In this document: positions 16,772 through 25,467 of the stretch, piece after piece
How the letters are laid out: every line of letters begins with the position of its first letter
Numbering within the stretch: the stretch's first letter is position 1
Assembly (NCBI GenBank): GCA_963711705.1
Contig: CAVQFM010000015.1
Coordinates: 425,170 to 489,169, forward strand
Direction of reading: 5' to 3'
DNA from: RYN-230 sp963711705
Lineage (GTDB): Bacteria; Actinomycetota; Actinomycetes; Streptosporangiales; Streptosporangiaceae
Length of the DNA: 64,000 nucleotides
Translations under genes and position numbers: made by a program
The notes under the pieces: generated by a model
Told to the model about the DNA's origin: nothing
The model's input: the letters and a program-made list of their open reading frames with translations, nothing else
Databases searched by the model: none

Positions 16772-17206
16772 ATGGCGACTGGTTCAGCTGATTCCGTGCA
16801 CCGTCAGGTGACCATCGAGCGCACCGCCAGCGGCCGGTTCACAGTGCGCAACGAGCGGGGCGGGCAGCTCAGCCTGGGCGGTAGCGGCGGCACTGACTTC
16901 ACCCCGACCGAACTGCTGCTCGCCGCGATCGGCAGCTGCACGGCCATCGATGTGGACACCCTCACCTCACGCCGGGCTGAGCCGGAGCGCTTCGAGGTGC
17001 TCATCGACGCGGACAAAGTCCGCGACGAGGCGGGCAATCACCTCACCGGCATCGAGGTGACGTTCCGGGTCGCGTTCCCCGGTACCGATCAGGGCGATGC
17101 CGCGCGGCAGATACTGCCCGACGTGGTGCGCAAGTCACACGACCGGCTGTGCACGGTGGGCCGCACCGTGGAGATCGGCACGCCGATCATCGCCCGCACC
17201 GAGTAG
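16772..17206 (+). CDS. OsmC family protein
   Basis: A 144-residue OsmC-fold protein distinct from the one at 12023. It shows GGTDFTPTELLLAAIGSCTA, with the first conserved Cys in GSCTAIDV, and the second region HDRLCTVGRTVEIGTPI. The second Cys sits in the redox position of OsmC/YhfA-type proteins. ATG 16772 follows a short weak ribosome site (TGGGGA). It converges with the methyltransferase at 17223, leaving 16 bp between the two stops. Confidence 0.8.
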   Translation: MATGSADSVHRQVTIERTASGRFTVRNERGGQLSLGGSGGTDFTPTELLLAAIGSCTAIDVDTLTSRRAEPERFEVLIDADKVRDEAGNHLTGIEVTFRVAFPGTDQGDAARQILPDVVRKSHDRLCTVGRTVEIGTPIIARTE

Positions 17207-17222
17207 CCCGCGGCCTGCCGCG

Positions 17223-18074
17223 TCACGGCTTGCGGGCCACGCCCCCGTACACCGAGACGGCGGAGTCGCTGGGCCGCCCCGCGCCAATGTCCTGGGCGTC
17301 GGGACGCCACGCGGGCAGCGACACCACGCCCGGCTCGACGAGATCCAGGCCGGTGAAGAAGCGCTCGACGGCGTCGTACGGGCGGACCTCCATGGTCACG
17401 CCGCTGCGCCGGTACACCGCGGCCACACCCGCCCACGCCGCCGGGTCGAAATCGCCGGTGAGATGGGACAGGGCCAGGTAGCTGCCGGACGGCAGGTCCG
17501 CGAGCAGCCGGGCGGCCAGCCCCCAGGGGTCCTCGGCGTCCGGAATGAAGTGCATGACCGCGATCAGCAGCAGCGCGACCGGCTGGCTCAGGTCAAGCGT
17601 CTGGCGCAGCTCGGCGGAGCTGAGGATGGCATCGACATCCCGCAGGTCGGCGTCGATGTAGGCGGTCCGGCCCGCTGGGCCGGTGGTGAGCAGGGCCCGC
17701 GCGTGGGCCAGCACGATCGGGTCGTTGTCCACGTACACGATCCGCGCTTGCGGGTTGTCCTGCTGCGCGATCTCGTGCACGTTCGGGGAGGTCGGGATCC
17801 CGGTGCCGATGTCGAGGAACTGGCTGATGCCGGCCTCACCGGCCAGGAAGCGCACCACCCGGCGCAGGAAGGCCCGGTTCTCCCGGGGCGGGATCCGCGA
17901 GTTGGGGTTGGCCTGCAGGCCCGCCTCGGCGGCCGCCCGGTCGGCCGGGAAATTGTCCTTGCCGCCGAGCAGGTAGTCATACACCCGCGCCGGATGCGGC
18001 CGGTCGATCTGCAAGTCGAGCGGGGGTCGGCCGGGACCAGCCGGGTCGCCGTTCATCCAGTCGGTGTCGGTCAT
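17223..18074 (-). CDS. SAM-dependent methyltransferase, DUF574 family
   Basis: A full-length (283 residues) member of the actinobacterial S-adenosyl methyltransferase family DUF574. The N-terminus HPARVYDYLLGGKDNFPADR is diagnostic, followed by QFLDIGTGIPTSPNVHEIAQ (SAM site), ARIVYVDNDPIVLAHA, and the C-terminal VERFFTGLDLVEPGVVSLPAW ending in GGVARKP. Targets of the family are not known. Truncated relatives of the same family lie at 26597 and 38204, so this is the only complete copy in the window. Confidence 0.9.
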   Translation of the reverse strand: MTDTDWMNGDPAGPGRPPLDLQIDRPHPARVYDYLLGGKDNFPADRAAAEAGLQANPNSRIPPRENRAFLRRVVRFLAGEAGISQFLDIGTGIPTSPNVHEIAQQDNPQARIVYVDNDPIVLAHARALLTTGPAGRTAYIDADLRDVDAILSSAELRQTLDLSQPVALLLIAVMHFIPDAEDPWGLAARLLADLPSGSYLALSHLTGDFDPAAWAGVAAVYRRSGVTMEVRPYDAVERFFTGLDLVEPGVVSLPAWRPDAQDIGAGRPSDSAVSVYGGVARKP

Positions 18075-18189
18075 ATGCCCGGTTCCTGCCTGTAGCTGTC
18101 AGATTGCCCGGCTCCCCTGGGCGTCATCATAAATCTGGGCGGGCGCGCCGCGCGGGGGAAAACCAAATGGCCGCCGGCCCAATACGGCG

Positions 18190-18744
18190 TTACGGGCCAG
18201 CCGGACCCGGGACCGGCCGGGCGCTGGCCGCGTGCCGCCGGGCCAGCTCGCGGTAGAGGCCGGGGTTCATCTCCACCCACTGCCTGGCCCCGGCGGTCAG
18301 CTCACCGATGATCCGGGCCGGGACACCCGCGGCCAGCATCCCGCCGGGGATCACCATGCCCGGCGGCACCGTCGCGCCCGCCGCGACCAGCGCGCGGCGG
18401 CCAACCACCGCCCCGTCGAGCACGGTGGCGCCGTTGCCCACCAGCGCCTCGGCCTGGATGACCGCGCTGTGCACCACACACAGGTGACCGATGGTCGCTC
18501 CCTCGCCGACCTCGGTCACCGGGTCAGGGCCGCCGTGCAGCACCGACCCGTCCTGGACGTTCGCCCCGCGCCGCACGACGATCGGGCCGAAATCGGCCCG
18601 CAGCACCGCGCCGTACCAGACGGACGCTTCCGCCTCCACCCGCACGTTCCCGACGATGGTGGCGGTGGGTGCGATCCACGCCTCCGGGCTGACCTCGGGC
18701 TGATGACCTTCAAAGGAGAACAGCGGCACCCGCCAATCATGCAC
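18190..18744 (-). CDS. Gamma carbonic anhydrase family protein
   Basis: A left-handed beta-helix hexapeptide-repeat protein of about 184 residues. Metal ligands are visible as His in GSVLHGGPD, His in GATIGHLCVVHSAVIQ and a second His there, the spacing expected for gamma-class carbonic anhydrases. Glycine/valine hexapeptides run from APTATIVGNVRVEAEASVW to LVAAGATVPPGMVIPGGMLA. GTG 18744 is preferred; the open frame continues to 18822 but would run into the divergent DinB gene. Carbonic anhydrase activity is plausible, not proven. Confidence 0.8.
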   Translation of the reverse strand: MHDWRVPLFSFEGHQPEVSPEAWIAPTATIVGNVRVEAEASVWYGAVLRADFGPIVVRRGANVQDGSVLHGGPDPVTEVGEGATIGHLCVVHSAVIQAEALVGNGATVLDGAVVGRRALVAAGATVPPGMVIPGGMLAAGVPARIIGELTAGARQWVEMNPGLYRELARRHAASARPVPGPAGP

Positions 18745-18793
18745 CCGGCCGGTCCCGCCACCGGCCGCGGGCACGATGCGGCACGCTGGTGCC

Positions 18794-19303
18794 ATGAGCG
18801 TGCCATTTCCCGAACCGACCACCCCGGTGCCCAGCCGGGCCGGCGTCTTCCTGGGCTACCTGGACTACTTCCGCTCCCAGCTGGTGACCCGGCTGGAAGG
18901 ACTGCCCAGCGGGGAACTGCGGGGCAGCCGGCTGCCGTCCGGCTGGACCCCGATCGAGCTGCTGAAGCACCTGACCTACGTGGAACGGCGCTGGCTGGAA
19001 TGGGGGTTCGAGGGCCGTGACATCGGTGATCCGTGGGCTGACAGCCGGGACGGCCGGTGGTACGTCGGCGCGCAGGAGACACTGGCTGACCTGATCGGCG
19101 CGCTGCGCGCCCAGGCTGACCGCAGCCGGGCCGTGATCGAGTCCCATGACCTGGCGGACACCGGCCAGCCCTCTGAGCGGTGGGACGGGGCTGAGCCGGC
19201 GTCGCTGGAACGGGTGCTGTTCCATTTGCTCCAGGAATACGCCCGGCACACCGGCCACCTCGATATCGTCAGCGAACTCGGCGGTGGCCCCACCGGGGAG
19301 TGA
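18794..19303 (+). CDS. DinB/DUF664 family protein
   Basis: A 169-residue mycothiol-transferase-like four-helix protein. His ligands are seen in WTPIELLKHLTYVERRWLEW and at the end in LFHLLQEYARHTGHLDIVSE, the DUF664 pattern typical of actinobacteria that use mycothiol. Start ATG 18794. Its stop overlaps the GTG start of the VOC gene (GTGA at 19300), so the two are translated together. Confidence 0.85.
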   Translation: MSVPFPEPTTPVPSRAGVFLGYLDYFRSQLVTRLEGLPSGELRGSRLPSGWTPIELLKHLTYVERRWLEWGFEGRDIGDPWADSRDGRWYVGAQETLADLIGALRAQADRSRAVIESHDLADTGQPSERWDGAEPASLERVLFHLLQEYARHTGHLDIVSELGGGPTGE

Positions 19304-19710
19304 GCGGGCCGGGACAGACAGGGGGACCAGCCGTGCTGGAGTCGGGTGAGGTAGTCGCATTCGTCGGAGCCAGCGACCTGGCCCGGGCGCAGGCGTTCTA
19401 CGAGCAGACGCTCGGCCTGACCGTGACCGAGTGCAGCGACTTCGTCTGCGTGCTGGACGCGAACGGCACCATGCTCCGGGTGACGGCGGTCCCGGAGGCC
19501 GCCCGGGCCAGCTACACCGTGCTCGGCTGGCGGGTCGGCGACATCGCGGCCACGGTCCGCGAGCTCACGGCCCGGGGCGTGGTGTTCCTGCGCTACGCCA
19601 CCATGGGCCAGGACGACAGCGGGGTGTGGACCACCCCGGGCGGGGACAAGGTGGCCTGGTTCGCCGACCCGGACGGCAATGTGCTGTCGCTGACCCAGTT
19701 CGGGCCGTAA
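19300..19710 (+). CDS. VOC family protein
   Basis: A 136-residue glyoxalase-fold protein with EVVAFVGASDLARAQAFYEQ at the start and KVAWFADPDGNVLSLTQFGP at the end. GTG 19300 overlaps the DinB stop; GTG 19333 (VLESGE) is an alternative start closer to the conserved region. Translational coupling with a thiol-transferase-like gene suggests a shared role in removing electrophiles (inference). Confidence 0.8.
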   Translation: MSGPGQTGGPAVLESGEVVAFVGASDLARAQAFYEQTLGLTVTECSDFVCVLDANGTMLRVTAVPEAARASYTVLGWRVGDIAATVRELTARGVVFLRYATMGQDDSGVWTTPGGDKVAWFADPDGNVLSLTQFGP

Positions 19711-19717
19711 CGGCCCG
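19701..19717. terminator. Possible convergent hairpin
   Basis: A 7-bp GC stem (cgggccg / cggcccg) with the VOC stop codon TAA as its loop, between the convergent VOC and DUF429 genes. No T-run follows on either side, so a terminator role is only a suggestion. Confidence 0.3.
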
Positions 19718-19739
19718 CAGGTGACCGCTGGCCGTCCGG

Positions 19740-20447
19740 TCAGGTCCAGATGGCGCAGGCCGAGCCGTCGCCGAGGATTTCCGGCGGGTCGGGCCGCCGC
19801 TGGGCCGACCCGCCGGCCACCCGCTGGGCGGTCCAGGCCACCGCGGCGGCGTCCAGGACGTCATCCACGCCCGCCTGCTCGCCGGGCGGGCCCAGATCGT
19901 CGGCCAGCACGATGCCCGCCCGGGCCAGCAGCGCCCGGCGCTCGGCCGCGCCCGCCCAGGTCGACTTGCGTGACCGCAGCGGCGCCCCGGCCAGGCAGGC
20001 GAAGCTCAGCTCGGGGTGGGCCTCGACCACCCGCAGCGGCGTGCCGCGGGCCCACCCGTCCACATCCAGGATCTTGGCCCGCAGGGCGAAGGCCTGCCGC
20101 GAGATTCCCTCGCCCGCCAGCCTGCGGTTCTCGGCCACGGCCGCGCCGTAGTCCGCGGCCAGCAGTGCGGCCCGGCACGGGGTGATGAAGATGGACGGCC
20201 AGCGCCGCCCGAGCGCGTGCCGGGCGAGCTCATCGGCCCGGCGGCGGCCGGTATCGGCCAGGCCGATGGGGATGTCGATGGCGACCGCGGCCAGTGGCCC
20301 GCCGGCCGTGGCTGACTCCACCAGCGCCTGGATCCCGGGCGCGAAGTGCGCACCGGTCACGCCGTCCTCGAGGGTGATCCCGATCCAGCCCGGCCGGCAC
20401 GCATCGACTCCCAGCACCCGGCGGCCCACCTGACGATGATCGCGCAT
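19740..20447 (-). CDS. DUF429 domain protein
   Basis: A 235-residue RNase H-fold-like protein. RRVLGVDACRPGWIGITLED holds the first acidic residue, AAVAIDIPIGLADTGRRRAD the second, and VDDVLDAAAVAWTAQRVAGG the third, forming a possible nuclease-like triad. RWPSIFITPCRAALLAADY and RVVEAHPELSFACLAG are further conserved blocks. A nuclease role is predicted from the fold but untested. It converges with the VOC gene. Confidence 0.8.
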   Translation of the reverse strand: MRDHRQVGRRVLGVDACRPGWIGITLEDGVTGAHFAPGIQALVESATAGGPLAAVAIDIPIGLADTGRRRADELARHALGRRWPSIFITPCRAALLAADYGAAVAENRRLAGEGISRQAFALRAKILDVDGWARGTPLRVVEAHPELSFACLAGAPLRSRKSTWAGAAERRALLARAGIVLADDLGPPGEQAGVDDVLDAAAVAWTAQRVAGGSAQRRPDPPEILGDGSACAIWT

Positions 20448-20776
20448 CCCGCGGCTGGCGGCACCGGCGGCGGGTGGCCACGGCCCCTGGGGCGCGCAGC
20501 GCGGGCAGGGCTGCGCGTTTCGATACCAATTCGGTCCCCCCGTTCACTCCAGACTTTTTCGCCGCCTGAAGGTGAGCGCAAACGCCGTGTCAGTAATAGG
20601 ACGGAAAGGACATTACACGTTCCGTGCCGTATGCCCGGCCCGCGTTGTGGTGCCCGTGCGGCCCGGCCGCCGGAAATTCCCGCCCGGGCGGGCGACAGGG
20701 AACCACCGGGGGTGCATCATTGGGGCAGCGCAGGCTGGCTGGCCACCCCGGCCAGGCGCCGGGGCGGAGGAGAGCC
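20448..20776. promoter_or_regulatory. Intergenic region with an inverted repeat before the nitrilase-fold gene
   Basis: This 329-bp gap between divergent genes contains no coding frame I trust. An inverted repeat, acggaa at 20601-20606 and ttccgt at 20620-20625 with 13 bases between, lies about 150 bp before ATG 20777 and could bind a regulator. The ribosome site GGAGGAGAG is seen at 20767-20775. Confidence 0.35.
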
Positions 20777-21847
20777 ATGATCGAGCCCTATCAGGCCCTG
20801 GGCCTGGTTCCCACCATGCGCGGCATCCGGCGCCGCGCGGAGATCCAGACCAACCTCGATCACCTCTCGCACCTGATCAAAGCGGCCTCATGGCTGTCCA
20901 GCCTGGACCTGCCGGTGCGGCTGATCGCCGTCCCCGAGGGCGCCCTCCAGGGGTTCAACGACGAGGTTCTCGACCTCGACCACGAAGAGTTCGCCCGGGA
21001 ATGCGCGATCGACATCCCGGGCCCGGAGACCGATTTCCTCGGCCGCCTGGCCCGGAAGTGGAATGCATTCCTGATGGCCCAGGCCAAGGCGCGCCATCCG
21101 GAGTTCCCCGGGCGCTTCTTCAATGTCGGGTTCATCCTCAGCCCGGACGGTGAGGTCATTCTCCGGCACCACAAAGTGGTGCCATTGCTGCCGGTCGAGC
21201 ATTCGGTTACCCCGCACAATGTCTGGGACAAGTGGGTGGAGCTGTACGGCCGCAACCTGGACGCGTTCTACCCGGTCGCGGATACCGAGATCGGGCGGCT
21301 GGGGTTCCTGATGGCCAACGAGGGCTCCTACCCGGAGAACGCGCGCGGCCTGGCCATGAACGGCGCCGAGATCGTCTACCGCGGCCCGTACCCGCATCCG
21401 CACGTGGGCAACGGCCTGTTCGAGATCCAGAACCGGGCCCGTGCCCTGGACAACAACATGTACCTGATCGCGTGCAACGTGGGCACCTACTACCTGGACG
21501 CCGAATCCGACGTGCCCATCGACACGTTCGGCGGCGGGTCAGCGGTGATCGACTACCGGGGGCAGATCGTCGGCCGGCACAACTACAGCGGGGGCTCGTC
21601 CTGGGTCGCCGGGACCATCGACATCGAGGCCCTCCGCCGGTTCCGGGCCAATGCGCAGTGGGACAACTGGATAAAGGATCTCACCACCGAGCAGTACCAG
21701 CTCATCTACGAAGAGCCGGTCTACCCGAAGAACCTCTACCTCGACCGGGCGCCCTACCAGCATGACGAGTACCGCCGCGAAGTGATCGCCCGGCAGGTCG
21801 ACCTCATGCACAAGCGGGACATTCTGGGTGCCGCCCGAGCGGGATGA
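20777..21847 (+). CDS. Nitrilase-superfamily protein lacking the catalytic cysteine
   Basis: A 356-residue carbon-nitrogen hydrolase-fold protein. The catalytic Glu (E54 in AVPEGALQGF) and Lys (K133 in ILRHHKVVPL) are present. The block that should contain the nucleophile reads GRLGFLMANEGSYPENARGL, so the position normally Cys is Ala180 (codon gcc, 21314-21316). The rest of the block (GSYPE, MNGAEIVYRGPY) is well conserved, which argues against random decay. ATG 20777 follows GGAGGAGAG. The protein is probably a non-hydrolytic paralogue that binds amides or nitriles, or an enzyme with another nucleophile. It stands alone between two intergenic gaps. Confidence 0.8.
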   Translation: MIEPYQALGLVPTMRGIRRRAEIQTNLDHLSHLIKAASWLSSLDLPVRLIAVPEGALQGFNDEVLDLDHEEFARECAIDIPGPETDFLGRLARKWNAFLMAQAKARHPEFPGRFFNVGFILSPDGEVILRHHKVVPLLPVEHSVTPHNVWDKWVELYGRNLDAFYPVADTEIGRLGFLMANEGSYPENARGLAMNGAEIVYRGPYPHPHVGNGLFEIQNRARALDNNMYLIACNVGTYYLDAESDVPIDTFGGGSAVIDYRGQIVGRHNYSGGSSWVAGTIDIEALRRFRANAQWDNWIKDLTTEQYQLIYEEPVYPKNLYLDRAPYQHDEYRREVIARQVDLMHKRDILGAARAG

Positions 21848-22062
21848 GGCCGGCTGAGCGCTGCTGTCAGTACTACGGGGGCGCCGGCGCCGGGGTGGCA
21901 TGGCCCGGCGCCGTGCGTATTGAGAAAAGGTGTGATTTCTGGTGGCCGGCCCGCGCGGGTGGCCGGGATGGCAGGCCAGCCAGCACCTGCCGGGCCGGTG
22001 AGTTCGGCCGGGCCGGTCCGTCTAACAGCCCAAGACACTGTGGCAAGCACGGGGAGACGACG

Positions 22063-22683
22063 ATGCGACTGACCCTGCACACCTTTCTCACCCTCGACGG
22101 CGTCATGCAGGCGCCGGGCGGGCCGGACGAGGACCGCGACGGCAGCTTCGAGTACGGCGGCTGGTCGTTCCCGTTCGGCGACCAGGACTTCGGGGTGGCC
22201 GTGTCCGGGTGGTTCGAGCATGCCAGCGCGTTCCTGCTGGGCCGGCGGACGTACCAGATCTTCGCCAGCCACTGGCCGAAGGTCACCGACCCCAGTGACC
22301 CGGTCGCGAGCAAGCTGAACGCGCTGCCCAAGTACGTGGCCTCGGCCACCCTGCAGTCGGTGGACTGGGACAACTCGGTGCTGCTCGGCGGCGACGTCCC
22401 GGCTGAGGTGGGCAAGCTCAAGGAGCGGCCCGGGGATGAGCTGCAGGTGCACGGCAGCAGTGAGCTCGCCCAGACGCTCATCGAGCATGACCTGATCGAT
22501 GAGTACCGGCTGCTGTACTTCCCGGTGCATCTGGGCTCGGGCAAGAAGCTGTTCCGCGACGGCGCGCGGGCCGCTGGGCTGCGGCTGATCAGCAGCTCGG
22601 TGACCAGCACCGGCGTGATCATCGCCACGTACCGGCCAGCCGGGCCGGTGCAGCTCGGCTCGTATGCGCTGGCCGACTCCTGA
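22063..22683 (+). CDS. Dihydrofolate reductase family protein (RibD C-terminal-like)
   Basis: A 206-residue protein of the RibD-C/DHFR-like family common in actinobacteria. The start LTLHTFLTLDGVMQAPGG, the block SAFLLGRRTYQIFASHWPKV and the late ELQVHGSSELAQTLIEHDLI are typical. The family uses NADPH on unknown substrates. ATG 22063 lies after GGGGAGAC. The 215 bp upstream to 21847 carry no recognisable gene. Confidence 0.85.
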   Translation: MRLTLHTFLTLDGVMQAPGGPDEDRDGSFEYGGWSFPFGDQDFGVAVSGWFEHASAFLLGRRTYQIFASHWPKVTDPSDPVASKLNALPKYVASATLQSVDWDNSVLLGGDVPAEVGKLKERPGDELQVHGSSELAQTLIEHDLIDEYRLLYFPVHLGSGKKLFRDGARAAGLRLISSSVTSTGVIIATYRPAGPVQLGSYALADS

Positions 22684-22699
22684 GCAGGCCGGGGGATAG

Positions 22700-22936
22700 C
22701 TACCGGAGCACGTTTGGCTGATCTGCGACCCACCGCCAGGTGCCGTCCGGCTGCCGCCGGGCGATCTCCGCGGTGGCCCCGCCCGGGAACCGGGTCGAGG
22801 TCAGCGCCAGATCGCCGTGCACCAGCGCCGGGCGGACCTCGCCGGTGAACTGCGGGCGCCCGGCCAGCAGCTCTGTGTACACCCCTCGGATCTGCGCGGT
22901 GCCCACGGCCGGATGGCTGGCCGGTCGGCCAGGTCC
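22700..22936 (-). pseudogene. NTF2/SnoaL-like protein, C-terminal remnant
   Basis: The last 65-70 residues of an NTF2-fold protein: IRGVYTELLAGRPQFTG, LVHGDLALTSTRFPGGATAE and TWRWVADQPNVL. The expected first half (about 55 residues) is missing. Reading upstream in the same frame one meets the stop codon of the AlkA gene at 22937-22939, so the remnant begins directly after it. A GTG at 22906 could start a 68-residue peptide. It looks like a deletion scar. Confidence 0.6.
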
Positions 22937-23662
22937 TCAGGCGGTTACCGCGCTCGCGGCCGTCCCGGCGTACAGCTGTGCGGCCCGCCAGCAGTACCAG
23001 GCCACGATGGTCCGGTACGGGTGGTACGGCTCGCCGAGCGCTTCCAGCTGCTTGGGGGTGGGCGTCGGGATGTTCCAGGCCAGCCCGAAGCCTTTGCGGA
23101 CGCCCAGGTCACCGGTGGGCCATACGTCGAGCCGGCGGAGCTGGAACATGAGGAAGATCTCCGCGGACCACTTCCCGATCCCGCGCACGGCGGTCAGCCG
23201 GGCCACGACTTCCGCGTCGCCCTCCCGGGCCAGCCGCCGGTCGAGTACCACCGTGCCGTCCAGCACCTTGGTCGCCAGGTCCTGGATGGAGGCGGTCTTG
23301 TTGCCGGACAGCCCGGCGGCGCGCAGCCGGTCGGTCGGCGTGCTCAGCACGCGCTCCGGGGTGACGTCGCCGTCCAGCGTGCTGACCAGCCGGCCGTGGA
23401 TGGCCTGGGCCGCCTTCCCGGCCAGCTGCTGGTAGGTGATCGAGCGGACCAGGAACGCGAAGTGGCTGTCGGTCGGCCGCGGGAACCGGGGCGGCCCGGC
23501 CGCGGCCAGCAGGCGGGCGAGCACCGGATCCTGTTCGGCCAGGATCTGCGCGGCCGCCCGCGGGCTGACCCGTCGGCGGCGGTCCGGTGCCGGTGGTGTT
23601 GCCGGTGGTGGTGCCGGTGGTGGTGCCGGTGGTGTTGACGTCACGGCTGGCCCTCCCAGCAT
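22937..23662 (-). CDS. DNA-3-methyladenine glycosylase II (HhH-GPD)
   Basis: A 241-residue base-excision repair glycosylase. The helix-hairpin-helix is VARLTAVRGIGKWSAEIFLM and the catalytic Asp lies in WPTGDLGVRKGFGLAW; FLVRSITYQQLAGKAAQAI is the conserved first helix set. It removes alkylated purines from DNA. The first 35 residues are a proline-rich stretch (PPAPPPAPPPATPPAP) encoded by tandem ggtggtgcc units at 23590-23635. The N-terminal Ada-like part of E. coli AlkA is absent, as in many actinobacterial homologues. Confidence 0.85.
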   Translation of the reverse strand: MLGGPAVTSTPPAPPPAPPPATPPAPDRRRRVSPRAAAQILAEQDPVLARLLAAAGPPRFPRPTDSHFAFLVRSITYQQLAGKAAQAIHGRLVSTLDGDVTPERVLSTPTDRLRAAGLSGNKTASIQDLATKVLDGTVVLDRRLAREGDAEVVARLTAVRGIGKWSAEIFLMFQLRRLDVWPTGDLGVRKGFGLAWNIPTPTPKQLEALGEPYHPYRTIVAWYCWRAAQLYAGTAASAVTA

Positions 23663-24142
23663 GTCGGCCGTGCTGGCCGCACCGGGGACCGGTCCGGCGG
23701 CCTGATCAGCACCGGCCCAGTCTAACTGGAATGGGATTTACAACCCATATCTGGCTGGCTGGCTGACCGACTGGCTGGCTGACCGACTAGCTGCACGGGG
23801 GCGCGGGCAGCCTGGACCGGCTAGGCGGGTTCGTGATCATGAGTTTGGGTCGAATCTATTAGACCCAAAGTCATGATCACGTTCCCATCAGAGCGGGCAG
23901 CCCGCCTCGGCCAGGTGGGGAGCGGCGGAGAGCGGCGCGGCGGTGGGCGGCGCCGCGGCTCGGGGGGCGGCGCGGCGCGGCGGGCGGCGCGGCTCGGGGC
24001 GGCGCGACTCGGGGCGGCGCGGCGCGGCGGCGCGCCAAGCCGGTGATCCACACCGCACCCGGAGGTCCTCACCTATTCAAGATCATCCAGCCGTGCCACC
24101 AACGTCCGTGAGCAGAACACCTGGGCGTGCGCGGCCGGCGGC
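23663..24142. repeat. Gene-free region with short tandem repeats and GC-only runs
   Basis: No convincing gene in 480 bp. It holds an exact 16-bp tandem repeat (ctggctggctgaccga, 23755-23770 and 23771-23786), the long hairpin described separately, and a run of ggcgcggcgg-type units from about 23,930 to 24,035. An open frame on the minus strand here is low-complexity Arg/Pro/Ala and is rejected as coding. Confidence 0.55.
23833..23880. repeat. 19-bp inverted repeat with 10-base loop
   Basis: Left arm 23833-23851 and right arm 23862-23880 pair at 18 of 19 positions (arm gtgatcatgagtttgggtc). The loop gaatctatta is AT-rich, in strong contrast with its surroundings. It lies where the two minus-strand genes are 480 bp apart, near the 3' end of the frameshifted MFS gene. 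There is no T-run, so it may be a protein-binding palindrome, a REP-like element or a transcript-end hairpin. Confidence 0.6.
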
Positions 24143-25443
24143 TCAGCCGTCTGGGGCCAGGCCAGGGTCTGCCTGGCCCACCGGCGGCCCCGTGGCCCGG
24201 GACCGCGGCGCGGTGCGCCGGTCGTAGCGGCGGAACCCGGGCAGCAGCGCGGTCAGCAGGGCGGCGCCGGCGATGCAGGCCAGGCCACCGGTGACGATCG
24301 AGAACTCGGTGGAGACGAGGCTGGCCACCGTCCCGGCTTCCAGGTCACCGAGCCGGGGGCCGCCGGTGACGACGGCGATCTGCACGGATGAGATGCGGCT
24401 GCGGAATTCCTCGGGGACCGACGATTGCAGGATGGTGGAGCGCAGCACGGCGGAGATCACATCCGCCCAGCCGGCCACCGCGAGCAGGATGAGGGCGGCC
24501 CAGAGCACGTGGACCAGCCCGAAGGCCACGATCGCGGCCCCCCAGACACAGACCGCGGCGATGACCGCCCAGGCCTGCCGGCGGATCCGCTCCAGCCAGC
24601 CAGTGGTGAGCGCGCCCACCAGGGCGCCCGCCGCCGGGGCGGCGTACAGGTAGCCGAGCACGCTGGCGCCGCCCCCGAACACCGTGCTGGCCAGGGCCGG
24701 GAACAGGGCCCGGGGCATGCCGAACACCATCGCGTTGATGTCGATGAGGTAGGCCCCCTGCAGGACCTGGCGGCCGCGCAGGTAGCGCAGGCCTTCCACG
24801 ATGGAGCCGAGCCCGGGCCGGCTCGCGCCCGGGCCGGCGGGATCGCCGGGATGGGCAGCATGGTCAGCGCGGTCAGCAGGTAGATGAGGCCGGCCAGCCC
24901 GAATACCCAGGGCAGATGCACCGCCCCGATCAGCAGCCCGGCCAGCGCCGGCGCCACCACGAAGCCAACCTGATCGACCACCTGCGTGGACGCGTAGGCC
25001 GCTACCAGCTGCTGCGGGTTGACCAGGGCCGGCACGGCGGCGTAGGAGGCCGTTGACAGCGTCCCGTCGAGGCCGGCGACGGCCGCGCTGACCAGGTAGA
25101 TCGCCAGCACCGAGGGGCGGGCCAGCAGCGCGTTGACGGCCAGGCCGCCGCAGGTCAGCGCGAGCAGCAGGGACGTCACGATGAGGATGCGGCGGCGGTC
25201 CACGGCGTCACCGACCGCGCCCCCGATGAGCGCGCCGACGATCAGCGGAATCAGCTGGGCCAGGCTGACCAGCCCGACCTGGAGCGACGACCGGGTCAGC
25301 GCGTACACCTGGAACGGGACCGCCACGGCGATGAACTGGCTGCCGAACACCTCGACCAGGGTGCCGGCGAACAGGAGGCGGAAGCCGCGGTGTTCCCGCA
25401 GTGGGCCGAGGTCGATCAGGATCCGGTTCGCCACGGGTTCCAA
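24143..25443 (-). pseudogene. MFS transporter, one frameshift
   Basis: A 12-helix major facilitator of about 430 residues read in two frames. The first frame, from TTG 25443 or GTG 25434, gives FRLLFAGTLVEVFGSQFIAV and continues to MLPIPAIPPARARAG. The second, from about 24,800, gives EGLRYLRGRQVLQGAYLIDI to the stop at 24143. The shift falls in the GC-only run 24,808-24,840, where gcccgggccgg occurs twice, so a sequencing error is likely. The order of blocks (drug exporter-like loop GDAVDRRRILIVTSL after helix 2) is normal. Divergent from a MerR regulator. Confidence 0.75.
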
Positions 25444-25451
25444 TATGCACG

Positions 25452-25467
25452 TTCAAGCCGGCTTGAA
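25452..25467. promoter_or_regulatory. Perfect 16-bp palindrome, candidate MerR operator
   Basis: ttcaagccggcttgaa is a perfect palindrome in the 148-bp gap between the divergent MFS and MerR genes, 9 bp before TTG 25443. Its CAAG...CTTG arms resemble operators of SoxR/MerR-type regulators, which sit between the -35 and -10 elements of the controlled promoter. The MerR protein of 25592-26017 is the obvious candidate to bind it. Confidence 0.55.

Noticed and set aside
23590..23640. Tandem ggtggtgcc units considered as a repeat array
   Set aside because: They encode the proline-rich N-terminus of AlkA; there are no spacers as in CRISPR.
23821..24072. Open frame of 83 residues rich in Arg, Pro and Ala
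   Set aside because: Low complexity, produced by GC-only repeats and the hairpin; no ribosome site or conservation pattern.
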